Assembly: GCA_002049455.2 (NCBI GenBank)
Contig: KV918855.1
Location: forward strand, 182,582 to 246,581
Reading direction: 5' to 3'
Origin: Porphyra umbilicalis
Taxonomy: Eukaryota; Rhodophyta; Bangiophyceae; Bangiales; Bangiaceae
Length of the DNA stretch: 64,000 nucleotides
Shown: positions 54,001 to 64,000 of the stretch, piece by piece
How positions within the stretch are numbered: position 1 is the stretch's first letter
Layout of the letters: the number at the start of each line of letters is the position of its first letter
The notes under the pieces: generated by a model
The model's database searches: none
Told to the model about the DNA's origin: nothing
The model's input: the letters and a program-made list of their open reading frames with translations, nothing else
Made by a program: the position numbers and the translations under genes

Positions 54001-57000
54001 GTAGCCGCTGTTGTCGACCTTGATGTCAACCGGCCCAACCAAGTTGTCCGACTGCGTCACGAGCATGGTGACGCGTTAGATGAGCTTGTCGAGCCAATCA
54101 GCTTCCTTGCTGGCCTCGCAAAAAGCCATGTACTCCGCCTCCATGGTAGATAGCGCCACCGTCTTCTGCAACTTCGAAGCCCAGCTGACGGCCGCCCCGC
54201 CACAGATGATCATGAAGCCCGTCGTAGACCGCCGCGTCTCGTAGTCACCTGCCCAGTCGGCATCGCTGAAACCTGGGAGGATGCCCGACGCGGACTTCTT
54301 GTAGACTAGGCCCTTGTCGACAGACCCCTTGACATATCGGAGGACGCGCTTCACAGCCGCCCAGTGCTCCTTCCCGTAGCCCGAAACGAAACGGCTTAGC
54401 TTGCCGACTGCAAAGGCGAGATCAGGACGCGTCCCGACCATCAGGTACATCAGGCTTCCGACGGCTTCGCGATGAGGAAGAGACTCGTCGCTCTTCTCCG
54501 ACATAGCCAGCTGCAGCCCGACCTCCAACGGGGTCGCGATCGGGTTGCACTCCGCCATATCGATCTTCTCGAGCACTTGTCCCGCGTATTTTCTCTGCGA
54601 CAGCTTGAGGGTGCCCAACGTCTTGTCGAGGCTGATCTCTAGCCCGAGGATGACCTTGGCCTCGCACAGGTCCTTCATCTCGAAGCGCTTGCGAAGCGCC
54701 TTCTTGATTTTGTTAATCGCCCTCATACTTGACCCGACCAGAAGAAGATCGTCGACGTACACCAGGACGATGATAATATCGCCGTCATCCATAAGAAGGT
54801 AGAGGCATGCATCCGGGTCGATGTTGTCGAACACGTGCGACTTGAGGAAGTCGTCGTGCTAGGCGTACCACATCTTGGGGGCTTGCTTAAGCCCATACAG
54901 CGCTTGGTGAAGACGGCACGCCTTGTCCGGATACGTGGGATCGACGTATCCCTCCGGCTGCTCCATGTAGACCTCCTCGTCAAGGTCGCCGTTGAGAAAT
55001 GCCGTCTTGACGTCCATCTGATGCAGCTCCCACCCGTTCGCCGCCGTCATCGCCAGGATGCATCGAATGGTGGTGAAGTTGGCCGCCGGTGCGAACGTCT
55101 CGTTGAAGTCGAGCCCGTTGATCTGCCGGTTCCCCATGAAGCACAGGCGCGCCTTGTGCCGCGTCGTGTTATTCCCGTTCTTGTCCAGCTCGTCCTAGAC
55201 CTTGTACACCCATTTGCCCTTGAGCACGCGTCGGCCGACCGCGCGATCCGACAAGCGCCATGTCTTGTTCTTGCGGATAGAGTCCATCTCCTGGTTCTTT
55301 GCGGCCCGCCACTTGGTCGACTCTTGTCGTTGAACTGCTTGCCCATACGTCATGGGAGCCTCGTGAGCAACGAGGCTCACTGGACGCCAGTACTCAACCG
55401 GCGGCCTCCGCGATCTGCCGCTCCGACGCAGCGTGTCTTGAGATCCGGCAGAACCTTGATTGTCGTCTGCCGATTTGTCCGAGCCATCATCTTGCTGGTC
55501 GTCTCCGCCGTCATCTTCAGCGTCGACTTCTTGGTCGTCTTCAGCGTCGACGTCTTGGTCGTTGCTGCAGGCGTCCAAGCCCGTCTCGCCTTCCTCGGGT
55601 GAGTCCTGTGGAACATCAACAACCTTGCTTGAATTGTTCTCGGAGAACACGACGCTTCGCGCCTTGACGACCTTGCCGTCGTCGAGGATGACCTTGTACG
55701 CCTTGCTGCCGTCTGGATAGCCCACGAAAATGCCCTTTGACGCCTTGTCTCCGAACTTGCCATCGACGTGGCTCTTGTGCAGTATCAGCCAGCGTGTTGA
55801 CCCAAACACCCGCATGTGGCTTACGTCGGGCTTGTTCCCGGTCCATAGCTCATGAGGTGTCTTGCCTACGGGAAGCGCACGTCTGGTAACGCGGTTCTTG
55901 ATGTAGACCGCCGTCTTGATGGCATCCGCCCAAAGATCCTGGTCGACGTCCTTGTGTCGCATCATGGTGCGAGCAATCTCCACGAGAACTCGGTTGAGTC
56001 GCTCAGCAACCACGTTCTGCTGCGGCATGTCGGGCACCATCGACTGGTGCGTCGTGTCGTTCTCATCGTGAAGTGCCTTGAATGCGGTCGAAACGTACTC
56101 GCCGCCGTTGTCGGACCGGAGCACATTGATCTTTTTGCCGGTGTGCAGCTGTACCTTGGTCAGCAACTTCTTGCACTCCGCGAGAAGATCGCTCTTCTTG
56201 TGCAAGAAGACCACGTCCGTCCAGCGGGAGAAGTCGTCGGTGAACGTGCCGAAGTAGAACGCTCCGCCACGAGAGGGTTCTGACATAGGTCCACCGAGGT
56301 CCGAGTGCACGAGCTGGAGCCGCCTGGTCACACGAACGCCTCTTGCGCTAGGCATAGGCGTCATTGCCGCCTTGCCGTACACGCACGGCTCGCAGATGGC
56401 CTTGACCACCATGGACGTGCACTTGAGTCCGTCTACGTCCTTGTTCTTGATCATCCTTTTGACGCCGGCCACGTTCACGTGGCCAAGATGCTCATGCCAT
56501 AGCTGCAGAGAGGCCACCGCAGCAACATCCGACACAGGAGCCATGTCCAGGTGGTAGAGCCCGTTCTGACGCGTGCCGCACGCAGCAATCTTCTCGTTCA
56601 TGTTGATGATGGACATACCGCGCTGGAACGACTCTTCCGCACCGCGTTCCTCCATCATGCCGACCGACATGAGGTTGAAGCCCATAGTAGGAACATGGAG
56701 CACCTTCTCCAATTTGATCTTGCGCGTCTTGCCGTGAACGATGACATTGAGCACGACGGTTCCGACGCCCGCCGTGGCCACGAACCCCTTGTCACCCATC
56801 GTGACGCTCCGTTTTGTGGTCGTCTTGTAGTCATCGAAGCACGCACGCATCCAGCACATGTGTGCAGACGCCGCAGAGTCGACAAGCCACGACTTGGAAA
56901 TGTCATCGTTGTCATCCGCTTTGCCAACGAGACAGAAGGCGTCGTCGCTGTCGCTACCGTCATCAGCCGCAATCGCGGCCACCTTGTCCTGTCTCTGCTT

Positions 57001-57738
57001 CTTGGCCTTGAGCTCTGGGCAATCATGAGCGATGTGCCCAAACTTGTGGCAGTAGTAGCACTCGATCTTGGAGAGGTCACCACGGCGGCCTTGACCTTGA
57101 TAGTTGGCGCCGACGAGTGCCATGTCACCAATGCGCTTGATCGCCGGTGTTTCGACCGCCTGACGCCGCTCCTCCTGAAGCAAGCGGCTCTTGACAAAGT
57201 CGAGGCTTAGCTCGTCCTCGCCCTTGGCGTCTAGAGCCACCAGCAGGCTCTCATACTTTGACGTCAGCCCGTTGAGGACACTCATGGCAACGTCCATCTC
57301 TGTCACCTCGCCGCCCATGGCCTTGAGGTTCTCGCCGAAGTTGCGCACGCGGTTGATGTAGCCAAACATGCCCTCGCAGACGTTCATCGCGACGCTCTAG
57401 AACTCGCATCGCGCCTTCATCTTGTTCATCAAACTCTTGTGCTGGAAGACACCTTGCAGCGTCGACCACATTTCCGCCGTCGTCTTGCACCCCGACACGT
57501 GCTCCAGCTGCTCGGACCCAAGGGTGAGCCCGATGATGGCGCTCGCCTTCGTGTCTCGACGCTTCCACATCGCCAACTCGCGGTCCTCCGTGTCCGTCGG
57601 CTTGCCGTCTTCGTCAAGCATGTCTTCCAGATCGCGCAGCGCCAGGATCACCTTGATCCGCTGGCGCCACTCGAGGAAGTTCGTCTCCGTCAACTTGTCA
57701 ATCTTGATGCCGCCCATGCCGGCAGCGCCACCGTCCAT
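53997..57738 (-). pseudogene. gag-pol: copia gag-pol, inverted copy, 3' truncated
   Basis: The minus-strand frame starts at the ATG at 57738 and carries the same domains as the plus copy: gag, CCHC (CYYCHKFGHIAHDC), protease (SWLVDSAASAH), integrase (HEHLGHVNVAGV, LVHSDLGGP, RSDNGGEYVS), RT (MDVKTAFLNGDLDEE, VYVDDLLLVG) and RNase H to DIKVDNSGY. It has fewer stops: the shared TAG at about 57397, TAG near 55195 and near 54859 (Lys in the other copy), and TAA near 54105. The open stretch from 57387 to 55195 covers most of gag through integrase. Homology to the plus copy stops at 53997, so the end of RNase H and the 3' LTR are absent. Confidence 0.9.
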
Positions 57739-57902
57739 GATGCCTGCTTGTCGTAGCGCGTCCCGATCTTGCCAAACCTTGCGCGTTGACCGTCACGTCT
57801 TTGAACCGCCTTGCACTCGTCTTCTTCGCACTTGTCGCGACCGCCGCGACGCCGTCTTGCACACCTTGCCCTTGTCACAGCCCCAGCTCTGCGCCCATAA
57901 CC

Positions 57903-58260
57903 TGTTGAAACGCAGTGGGGATGGGGGATGGGGGACCACGGTGAAGTGGTTGAGTGGCTTGAGCTCGTGTGTATGTGTGCGAACGTGCTTTGTTGGTTGT
58001 ATCTCCAAAGCGCCCCTCTTCCCATCAAGGGCACTCCTCAAGTAGTCCAAGTCGGAGCACTCAAGCCCACCACGCAGCCCAAGCAGCTCGCCCGCGCACG
58101 CGCCCGCCCACACTCCAAATCAAAACGCTCACCAAATCAAAGCATCAGGGATCAAAGCAAAGCCCACGCAAATCAAAGCATCAGAAGCGCAAGAACAAAA
58201 AATGTGAAATCGCAAAATTTTCACTCAAAATCGCACAGGTACAAATGTCGAATGCACCAG
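57903..58260 (-). mobile_element. 5' LTR of the inverted copia copy, U3 diverged
   Basis: Read on the minus strand, the last 90 bp (CCAACAAAGCACGTTCGCAC through CCCCACTGCGTTTCAACA) are nearly the same as the outer LTRs. The upstream part is only patchily similar (TTTGATTTGGTGAGCG). The outer start could not be fixed. Confidence 0.65.
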
Positions 58261-58282
58261 CAGTCACCAAACCGCGAGGAAT

Positions 58283-58385
58283 TCGCCTGGGTAGCCTAGT
58301 GGAAAGTAAGGCCCCCACTCTCATTAGGCGTGACCTTCGGGTCGCGTCTGGGCGTCGGGGGTTCGAACCCTGTCATTACCTGGTT
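58283..58385 (+). other. tRNA-like sequence with A and B boxes
   Basis: A box TAGCCTAGTGG (58292-58302) and B box GGTTCGAACCC (58360-58370) lie 57 bp apart, with a GACC-TTCG-GGTC hairpin between them as in a long variable arm. The acceptor stem does not pair. It may be a relic of a Ser/Leu-type tRNA or the head of a SINE. Confidence 0.35.
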
Positions 58386-58497
58386 TCCTGAATTTTGCTT
58401 TCTACAGCAGGAGGGCTTACAGTGGCGTTGAGCATAACGTTCCAACAGTGGGGCTTTGCTGAATACAAGACCCGGCGCGGCAATAATCAAGGAGGAG

Positions 58498-58916
58498 TGT
58501 TGGACTGTGATGCTCGCCGCCGGCTCCACTGGCGGTTCGCGGATGGTTGATGGTCGGTGACCCTTATGGTACCCCACTTGGTACATTTGCAAGACGTGGT
58601 CAAGTTGCACACATTCGTGTTGGGTCATCTTGGGGCGTTACTTTTGGCATGTTTTGGATTTGATCTTCGCTTTGCTCTGGTGGCTTTTGATTTGGTGAGT
58701 GATTCGATTTGGTGCGAGGGCGTTGGCGTCGGTATGGGCGCGAGAGGAAGGAGTACTTGGGCCGGTGGGAACTATTTGAAAGGTGCTCTCGGTTGGGAGA
58801 GGCGGGCGAACCTTTGGACAACCAACAAAGCACGTTTGCACACACACACACGAGCTCAAGCCACTCAGCCACTTCACCGTGGTCTCCGAACCCCTATCCC
58901 CACTGCGTTTTCAACA
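58498..58916 (+). mobile_element. copia 3' LTR
   Basis: The 419-bp segment runs from TGTTGGACTGTGATG to GTTTTCAACA. It is preceded by a purine tract and followed by GCGGT, matching the duplication at the other end. Confidence 0.85.
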
Positions 58917-58921
58917 GCGGT

Positions 58922-60083
58922 ACGCGCGCAGCAGCCCCGACACGATGGCGGCCGTCAGCATGCCGTAGGCCGTGCCCTGGATGGGGTGGCAGGAGAACGC
59001 CTGGAGCAGCGACTGCTCCTGGCGCACAACGGGCGGGTTCTCGCACGTCGGTAGCCGCGGCGTCGCACACCGCGTCACCATTGCCGGCGGCAAGGGAGCA
59101 CGCGCCTGCGTCAAAGCAATGCCGGAACGGACGGTCAGGAAGATGGCCCCGTGCCCCGCCCGCCGGGCGCTTACGAGCTTCCCGCGCGCGCGGCGCGCGG
59201 CCTCCAAGGCCAAGACCGCCGGGGCGGTCGCGGGGCCCACCGACGCCAAGGCGATCAGGGGGCTTAGGCCCCCGAAGTTGGCAAGCGCCAAGGAGTGACC
59301 GAACGGGACCGCAGGGCGCTGACGAAGACGTGCATGCCAGTCCTCGAGGTAGGCGCACTCTTCTTTGACAACGACAAACGGGAGCTCGGCCACGGGGTGC
59401 GCGACCAAAAGCACCCGTTCCGGGTTGCACCGCATCATGCAGCGCAGCCACGCCGCGCTGTTTCCGACGGAGCGGACGAAGGAAGCGAAGTCGCGCTCGG
59501 TTGCCGGCTGGGTACAGTACTCCGCCACCTTGACGAACTCCTCCAAGGCCCGAAACTCGGCGGCTGCCTCGCCAGCGTCGTGAGGATTAGCCGGGAGGAA
59601 GGCGTCGCTGACGAGCGGCGAGTCGGCCGAGGCCACGGCCGGCCCCAGCGGGGCGAGCCACGCTCGGACGGCGGGCGGCGCCAATTGTGGCGGGAGCGCG
59701 GGGGCCGACTGCCCCAACAACGGCGGGTGCTCCTCTGGCACGACCGTGGAACCCCCGCTGAAGAAAGGAGCAGGGCTCAGGCCGGCCGCGGGCTCCAGGA
59801 AAGGCGCGGTCCTGGCCCCGGCGCTGGCCGCGGCGGCGGCGCCCGCAGGGCGGGGCAGCTTCCGCCACTCCCGGCCGTTCAGTTCGCACGGGAGCCGCTA
59901 GCCTGGCGTCACCGACGGACGGACGGGGTCGGTTGGGCGGCGCCCGGGCGGTTCAGACGTGGTGGGCGTGACGGACGCCGAAGCCAACTCCATAGCGGCG
60001 GCCGCCGTGGACGGGCACGACGGCGGCGCGGGGGACGGAGCCCCGACGGGGCTCGCGGGGGGCGTCGCCGGGGACGGCCCCAT
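58922..60083 (-). pseudogene. antisense frame of the gypsy element, 5' half
   Basis: On the minus strand an ATG at 60083, just inside the 3' LTR boundary, opens a Pro/Ser/Ala-rich leader that meets TAG at 59898-59900. The frame then continues CELNGREWRKLPRP, PFFSGGSTVVPEEHPP, FRALEEFVKVAEYC, AAWLRCMMRCNPERVLL and PFVVVKEECAYLEDWH, and ends at the copia target site with SGLLRAYR. The next codon in the original element would be the GAG at 49516. Composition is that of ordinary protein. I recognise no family. Combined with 47853-49516 it would be roughly 860 codons on the strand opposite to gag-pol. Confidence 0.5.
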
Positions 60084-60090
60084 CTTGGCC

Positions 60091-60098
60091 GAAGGGGA
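60091..60098 (+). other. gypsy polypurine tract
   Basis: GAAGGGGA lies directly before the TG of the 3' LTR, the expected primer for plus-strand DNA synthesis. Its presence argues that LTR copy C is the true 3' LTR of an element whose body lies to the left. Confidence 0.6.
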
Positions 60099-60727
60099 TG
60101 TAGTACTACGGGGCCCCCAATGCGCCAGGAGGCCATCGCGGGGACGTCCGCGACGCCGGGGGGCGCGGTACAGTACAGGGGGTGGCGACGCCAGCGGCGG
60201 TGGCGGCCGACGGGGCCGCGACGCGGGGACCAGGACAAGAAGGCGGCCCCGCTGACCGGCTCGGGCCACCCGGGGAGCGTACCCGACCCGCCGCGCCCGG
60301 CACGCGGGCCCCGCGGGAGGCCGGATTGGCGCGTCCGAGAGGGCGCTGGCGCGCCCAAGAGGGCACGGCAGGCGACGGCCCACCGGGCGCCACGCGGCAG
60401 GTGCAGCGCGCTGCGCGCGGGACGGTTTCTCCCTCTCGTCTGTAATGATCGGCTCGGGGGACTTGACATGCATGGAGGGAACTATCTGCATTGGTTGGTG
60501 ACGGCCCGGGTCAATTCCCATTATGGGAAATTGGGCCCGGGCGACGGTTTCCGCCCATTTAGGACGAAGGGCGACGACGGTATGAGGCACCGTCGTCGCC
60601 GGCAAGTAAACCGTGTCTCGATGTCTTGGCGTTCCGATCGGCCCGACTTCCCGGACCTCGAGTCCCATAGCGGGTGTCTCGCGAGCGGCTGAGACGGCCG
60701 TTACTTTCCTCCTTCTGAGGTACCCCC
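60099..60727 (+). mobile_element. gypsy 3' LTR (copy C), right end truncated
   Basis: It begins TGTAGTACTACGG and follows copies A and B base for base with scattered differences up to GGTACCCCC. There the final AGATTGTGGTACTACA is replaced by unrelated sequence. The hairpin GCGACGACGG...CCGTCGTCGC (60571-60600) is kept although its loop differs. Confidence 0.85.
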
Positions 60728-61768
60728 TTCCGTCTCACCCCCGGTTCCCGACTTGGTGGCGTATCGAACTTTCCTTACCCTGAGAGATCGTGCTTTTTTG
60801 ATCCCGCATTTCCCGTAGGTCTTCCCTTCCCAATGCCACCTCGCTCTCCCAGCGCGACCTCTCCCTCCAAGCTCTGAGTGCCGTCCTTCTTGCCTTTCCC
60901 CCCGCTCCTCTCATCCACTCCCTGCTTCACTAGATTCTCACCACATCGTAGGCCGTCGGCTCCAGGAACTGAGCCATGACAGAGTCATACTGTCCACTGA
61001 TCATGCAAGACGCATACAAGGCCAGGGACAAAAACAGCGGAGAAGAGGTCGATACAATGGTAGGAGACAAAGGCCAGCTGCAGCATCGGCTATACTCGCA
61101 GTACACAAGAAGCGAGTCACCATTGTAGCCCACTATACACCACAAGTTACACGCCAGAAAGCCAAGACTTTACACGCACCGCCACTCCGCGAGGTCTGCA
61201 AGCACCTCACGCACAGGCACGCCACTGGTGACACCAAAGGCGAAGGTCTTTGCCGCAAGCCGCTTTACCTGATGGCGAGCAGCGCCGTCGGCTCCACAGA
61301 TGCGCCTCCCTGCACTGCGAACTGGCAGCGACTGACAGCGACTGACAGGGACACCACGTCGCACAGGTTCTGAGAGGGGGGTCCGCCGTCCAGGGAAAGC
61401 TCGAAATCAAACACCGGTGACATAGCCCCCATCACGTAGTAAAGTAACACACCTCCTCCACGAAAAGCATCAGTTGTGGATGATCCTGTCTCTCTCACTG
61501 GCGCTTGCTGTGCCAGCAGGATCTTGAAAAGACACTACTGCCCTGACCGAGCTATGTCTGCGCGACATCGTCTGCAAAGTGGGGCGCATGCTGAATTGCT
61601 GTCCTGGCGCCGGTACCCATAATTTTCAAACTTCCTCCGATCGCGTCCAGTACAAGCTAAAATGGCATGCACTAGGCCATATTCGACCCTCCCCCACACT
61701 GCGAAACTTCCGATATAGTGAAGAAACGAGATTCGCGATTTAGACCGCGGCGCACCACTGCACTTTCG
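60728..61768. other. no gene assigned
   Basis: On the minus strand short open pieces of ordinary composition are seen (FDFELSLDGGPPSQNL at about 61390, KRLAAKTFAFGVTSG at about 61240, WCIVGYNGDSLLVYCEYSR at about 61110). They are in different frames and could be exons of a gene I do not recognise, perhaps the 3' part of the broken transposase at 62904-63773. Confidence 0.3.
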
Positions 61769-61915
61769 CAGTATATTGCTGATCCCCGACTTTTGTCCTT
61801 GTGGACCGAGACAGAATTGCGGACCGACTCTCTCCACCAATCAGATGCGCCCCTGAGACTGACTTCGTGCTCCTTATTGCTTACATCGTCGGCAGCCGTG
61901 CCCACCTGCATCTGG
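61769..61915. mobile_element. MITE family 1, copy 2 (partial)
   Basis: TATTGCTGATCCCCGACTTT, CCACCAATCAGATGCGCCCC and TGCTCCTTATTGCTTACAT match the reverse complement of 3960-4070 in order and spacing over about 150 bp. The other end was not found. Confidence 0.6.
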
Positions 61916-62903
61916 ATGTCATTTTGTGCATCGCACCGCATCTCGAGCGCTGTACATGACATTGGGACGGCTCTTGACGTGCTCCAAGAAATACTTGTTT
62001 GCATCTTGTCGTCAATATCTAGTCCATATGTGTCATTTCTCTGCTGCAATGTCCTCGGCCGCGACCGGTCGATTCTAAAACTGAGAGCGTGAGGACTTGA
62101 CCGCCAACCTGACCTTAGGGCAGTCCATAATGATACCGAAGGCAGGCAAATGCGTGCAACCATCCGGCCATCCGCAACGTCTGTGTCGGCTGGATTTCTC
62201 TGATCCGGTTAGGACATCATTTCAAATGCATCTCAAGCGTCAGGGTGGGTCCTCAATCCACACCAGTGCGTCCAGTGGCCTAAGTGAGCGTCACATTGCC
62301 TGTAAAAAAACACCAGGAACGTTTTTTTACAACGTGCTGGGGGGCTACAGGAAGTAAACCGAGTCCGTGCAGGACTGATTGCAGATGATTCGTTGAACCT
62401 GTGGTCTAACAATCGCCAATCACGCAGGTGTGCCTCCTCGACGCCACCAGAGAGACCCACAGCGAGGACGGGCGTCTCTAATGCGACCGCGATTCTGGGT
62501 TGAACAGCCTTCACGGCCAAGACACTCCGGAATGACTTAGCCTGTGCGCGAGCCTCAGGAAAAGGGCCTTTGAAGCCGTTTGAGAGCATCTCTATCACAC
62601 GCTTGGCAAAGATTCAGGTCTGCGGGGTGGCGAGGACCCAACGAGTTTCCACTCGTGGAAGAGGTGTGACGGATGAGTTGTCATCCAATGTCAGCAAATG
62701 TAGCAGATTGTCAGCAAAATCATTCAGATGCTCAAAGAGGTTTATGCACACATCATAACGTACTCTCGACCCTCGCCCTCTCCTCACACGAAGTTGTTGA
62801 TGAAGAAGCGATAGTCGCGCCAGTCGCTCGAATCAGAAGCAAAGCTCTAAGGGAATCGACACACCCCGACACGATCCACCCACTCCTCCCAGTCGTGCTC
62901 TAC
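61916..62903. other. no gene seen
   Basis: Mixed-composition DNA. No open frame with a recognisable domain. Part of it may be intron, since a splice-donor-like GTGAGT on the minus strand lies at 62902-62907. Confidence 0.35.
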
Positions 62904-63773
62904 TCACAGTACCTCGATGACCTGGTGCAAATCAATGGCCTCAAGGTTGGGGTATACCTTTCCTTCGCGAACCTGACTGCACCACTCCAGCCTCTTGCAC
63001 CCATACGCCGTGAAGGGACAGTCGAGTACGGTGCTAGCGTACTCAGCACGATGCAGAACAACAGTGCGCATGAGGGTGCCGTTGTGCGCCGCAACAACTG
63101 CCCGTGCCTGCCTGACACGAACAGTCCCGTCGTCCGTACGGTAGCGCACTCAGTCATACCATGGGCATCCGCCCAGGTCCCTTGTTGCCCATAGCACAGT
63201 GCGCTCGCCGCGCGCTCGATGGTCTCCCGCACCAGGAAGCAATGCCCCGGATTGAGTCTTGATGTTGTCAGATGTAGAGCAATGCAAGGCCTCGTCCAAG
63301 GCGACCAGGGCTGACGTGGCTGCGAATTTCGAGACAGAGCTGACCACTCCACGAGCAAGCACGCGGCGCACCGTTCCAGCTTTTTTGGCAGATGTTCTTG
63401 ATACCTGCCGCGACCGACGTACAAGGCTCTCAATCCGCTCAGTCAACACCATCTGCAGTGCTGCCTTGTTACTTCCGGTAGGCCGATCTCCACACGATGT
63501 GGAGCGTGCCATACATGGCGTGCAGTCGTACGCGCTACCATGCCGCTTGAGACACACATCGTCGCGCTCTTCGGGCTGGTCCGACACGTACAGAATAAGG
63601 CTCGGATTGATGTTCATCACCAAACCGTCCGGCAAAGTCATCCCCATGCCAACGTGGTTGGAAAGCATGACATCTCGGAAGACCAGCGCGATGGTGCGTT
63701 GGAGGATCTCTGCTCGAGCCTCTGCAGCCTTGCATTGAGACATTGCCTCGTACCGAGACCGTACCTGAGGCAT
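62904..63773 (-). pseudogene. second transposase-like gene (CACTA/Plavaka type), one in-frame TGA
   Basis: From the ATG at 63773 the frame reads IALVFRDVMLSNHVG, GLVMNINPSLILYVSDQPEE, KRHGSAYDCTPCMAR and, after TGA at 63150-63152, VRYRTDDGTVRVRQARAVV and FTAYGCKRLEWCSQV. The block of a host-of-residues ending in DQPE, followed by a Lys/Gly/Ser stretch and a CxxC pair, is the pattern of Plavaka-like tnp2 transposases. It differs from the protein at 21248-24055 and is a separate family. The exon seems to end at a GTGAGT donor (62902-62907). The 5' part may continue beyond the window. Confidence 0.45.
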
Positions 63774-64000
63774 TTATGCCACGACGACCCATTCTGGCGC
63801 CTTCGACACGATGTTCATCACTCTCATTCGCAGTGGGTACGCCGAAACACCTGCCAGGGACACAATAAGCAGATACAGAAAGGCCAAAACAGGAGTGGCA
63901 CGGGCCCGTTACCAATTTGAATGTAGAGAGATGCATGGTACACATGGTATCGAAATCAGTCGAAGATGGTATGGTGATGCTACCACTGCCAAACCGGCGG
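63774..64000. other. window edge, no feature called
   Basis: This is probably the upstream region or earlier intron of the transposase-like gene to its left. Nothing else was recognised. Confidence 0.35.

Larger units (their letters stand above)
49522..58916 (+). mobile_element. Ty1/copia element containing an inverted second copy
   Basis: Two direct LTRs (49522-49939 and 58498-58916) and the 5-bp duplication GCGGT (49517-49521 and 58917-58921) define one insertion. Inside are a plus-strand copy of the copia internal region (49940 to about 53996) and a minus-strand copy (57902 down to about 53997) with a diverged 5' LTR of its own (57903 to about 58260). The minus copy lacks its 3' end. A polypurine tract, AAGGAGGAG (58489-58497), precedes the right LTR. 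The outer element sits inside the antisense frame of the gypsy element. Confidence 0.85.
31249..60727 (+). mobile_element. Ty3/gypsy chromovirus, split by two nested insertions
   Basis: The outer element runs from the 5' LTR (31249-31895) to the 3' LTR (60099-60727). The order is primer site, gag, protease, RT, RNase H, integrase with chromodomain, a long antisense frame, polypurine tract, 3' LTR. A PIF/Harbinger transposon (about 38100-46660) splits the integrase and a copia element (49522-58916, with a 5-bp duplication) splits the antisense frame. Without them the element would be about 11.5 kb. All coding parts carry nonsense codons. The last 16-18 bp of the 3' LTR are missing, so no outer target duplication can be checked. 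Confidence 0.8.

Noticed and set aside
4501-58000. Alternative genetic code suggested by many in-frame stops in conserved frames
   Set aside because: All three stop codons occur inside the dead frames. The stops sit at different places in the two copia copies apart from one, and host genes (p44, PGP synthase, JmjC) contain none.
60099-60727. LTR copy C as an independent solo LTR
   Set aside because: A polypurine tract precedes it, and the antisense frame of the element to the left runs up to its boundary, so it is better read as the 3' LTR of the gypsy element.

Overview
The window looks like nuclear DNA of a GC-rich eukaryotic alga. Three things point to a eukaryote: a TFIIH p44 subunit, a JmjC-domain gene and several classes of eukaryotic transposon. 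Very GC-rich coding DNA, short intergenic gaps and few obvious introns would fit a red alga such as Bangiales, but I cannot prove the taxon from sequence alone. Conserved host genes are few: a phosphatidylglycerophosphate synthase (25488-26342, +), the TFIIH p44/SSL1 subunit (26537-27891, -) convergent with it, and a JmjC + C5HC2-like protein (about 19735-20874, +). Most of the rest is transposable elements, low-complexity GC-rich DNA and tandem repeats.

Left part (1-31248): low-complexity DNA, then an inverted-repeat MITE (3663-4072) abutting a complete but dead Tigger/pogo element (4073-7639, TA target duplication, CAGTCAAT inverted ends). A second palindromic MITE family has two copies of exactly 132 bp (10275-10406 and 28151-28282). 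A 138-bp tandem array with a 276-bp higher-order period lies at 13400-14130. From 16430 to 20874 a Gly/Asp/Arg-rich repeat reading frame, split by a solo gypsy LTR (17668-18317), runs up to the JmjC exon. A large tnp2-like transposase ORF (21248-24055, -) lies tail-to-tail with it.

Right part (31249-60727) is a nested tower of elements. The outermost is a Ty3/gypsy chromovirus: 5' LTR, primer site, gag with a CCHC knuckle, protease-RT-RNase H-integrase with a C-terminal chromodomain, a long antisense reading frame between pol and the 3' LTR, polypurine tract and 3' LTR. Its integrase is split by an 8.6-kb PIF/Harbinger transposon (about 38100-46660) carrying a DDE transposase and a Myb-like partner protein. 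Its antisense frame is split by a Ty1/copia element (49522-58916, 5-bp duplication GCGGT). That copia element holds two copies of its own internal region in opposite orientation, making a near-palindrome with roughly 3.9-kb arms and a spacer of about 166 bp.

The far right (60728-64000) holds another MITE copy and a second, broken transposase of the CACTA/Plavaka type. Nearly all transposon reading frames are dead, mostly through point nonsense mutations rather than indels. The features that most deserve follow-up are the copia inverted duplication (a potential hairpin-RNA silencing locus), the antisense gene of the chromovirus, and the JmjC dioxygenase gene next to a transposase.
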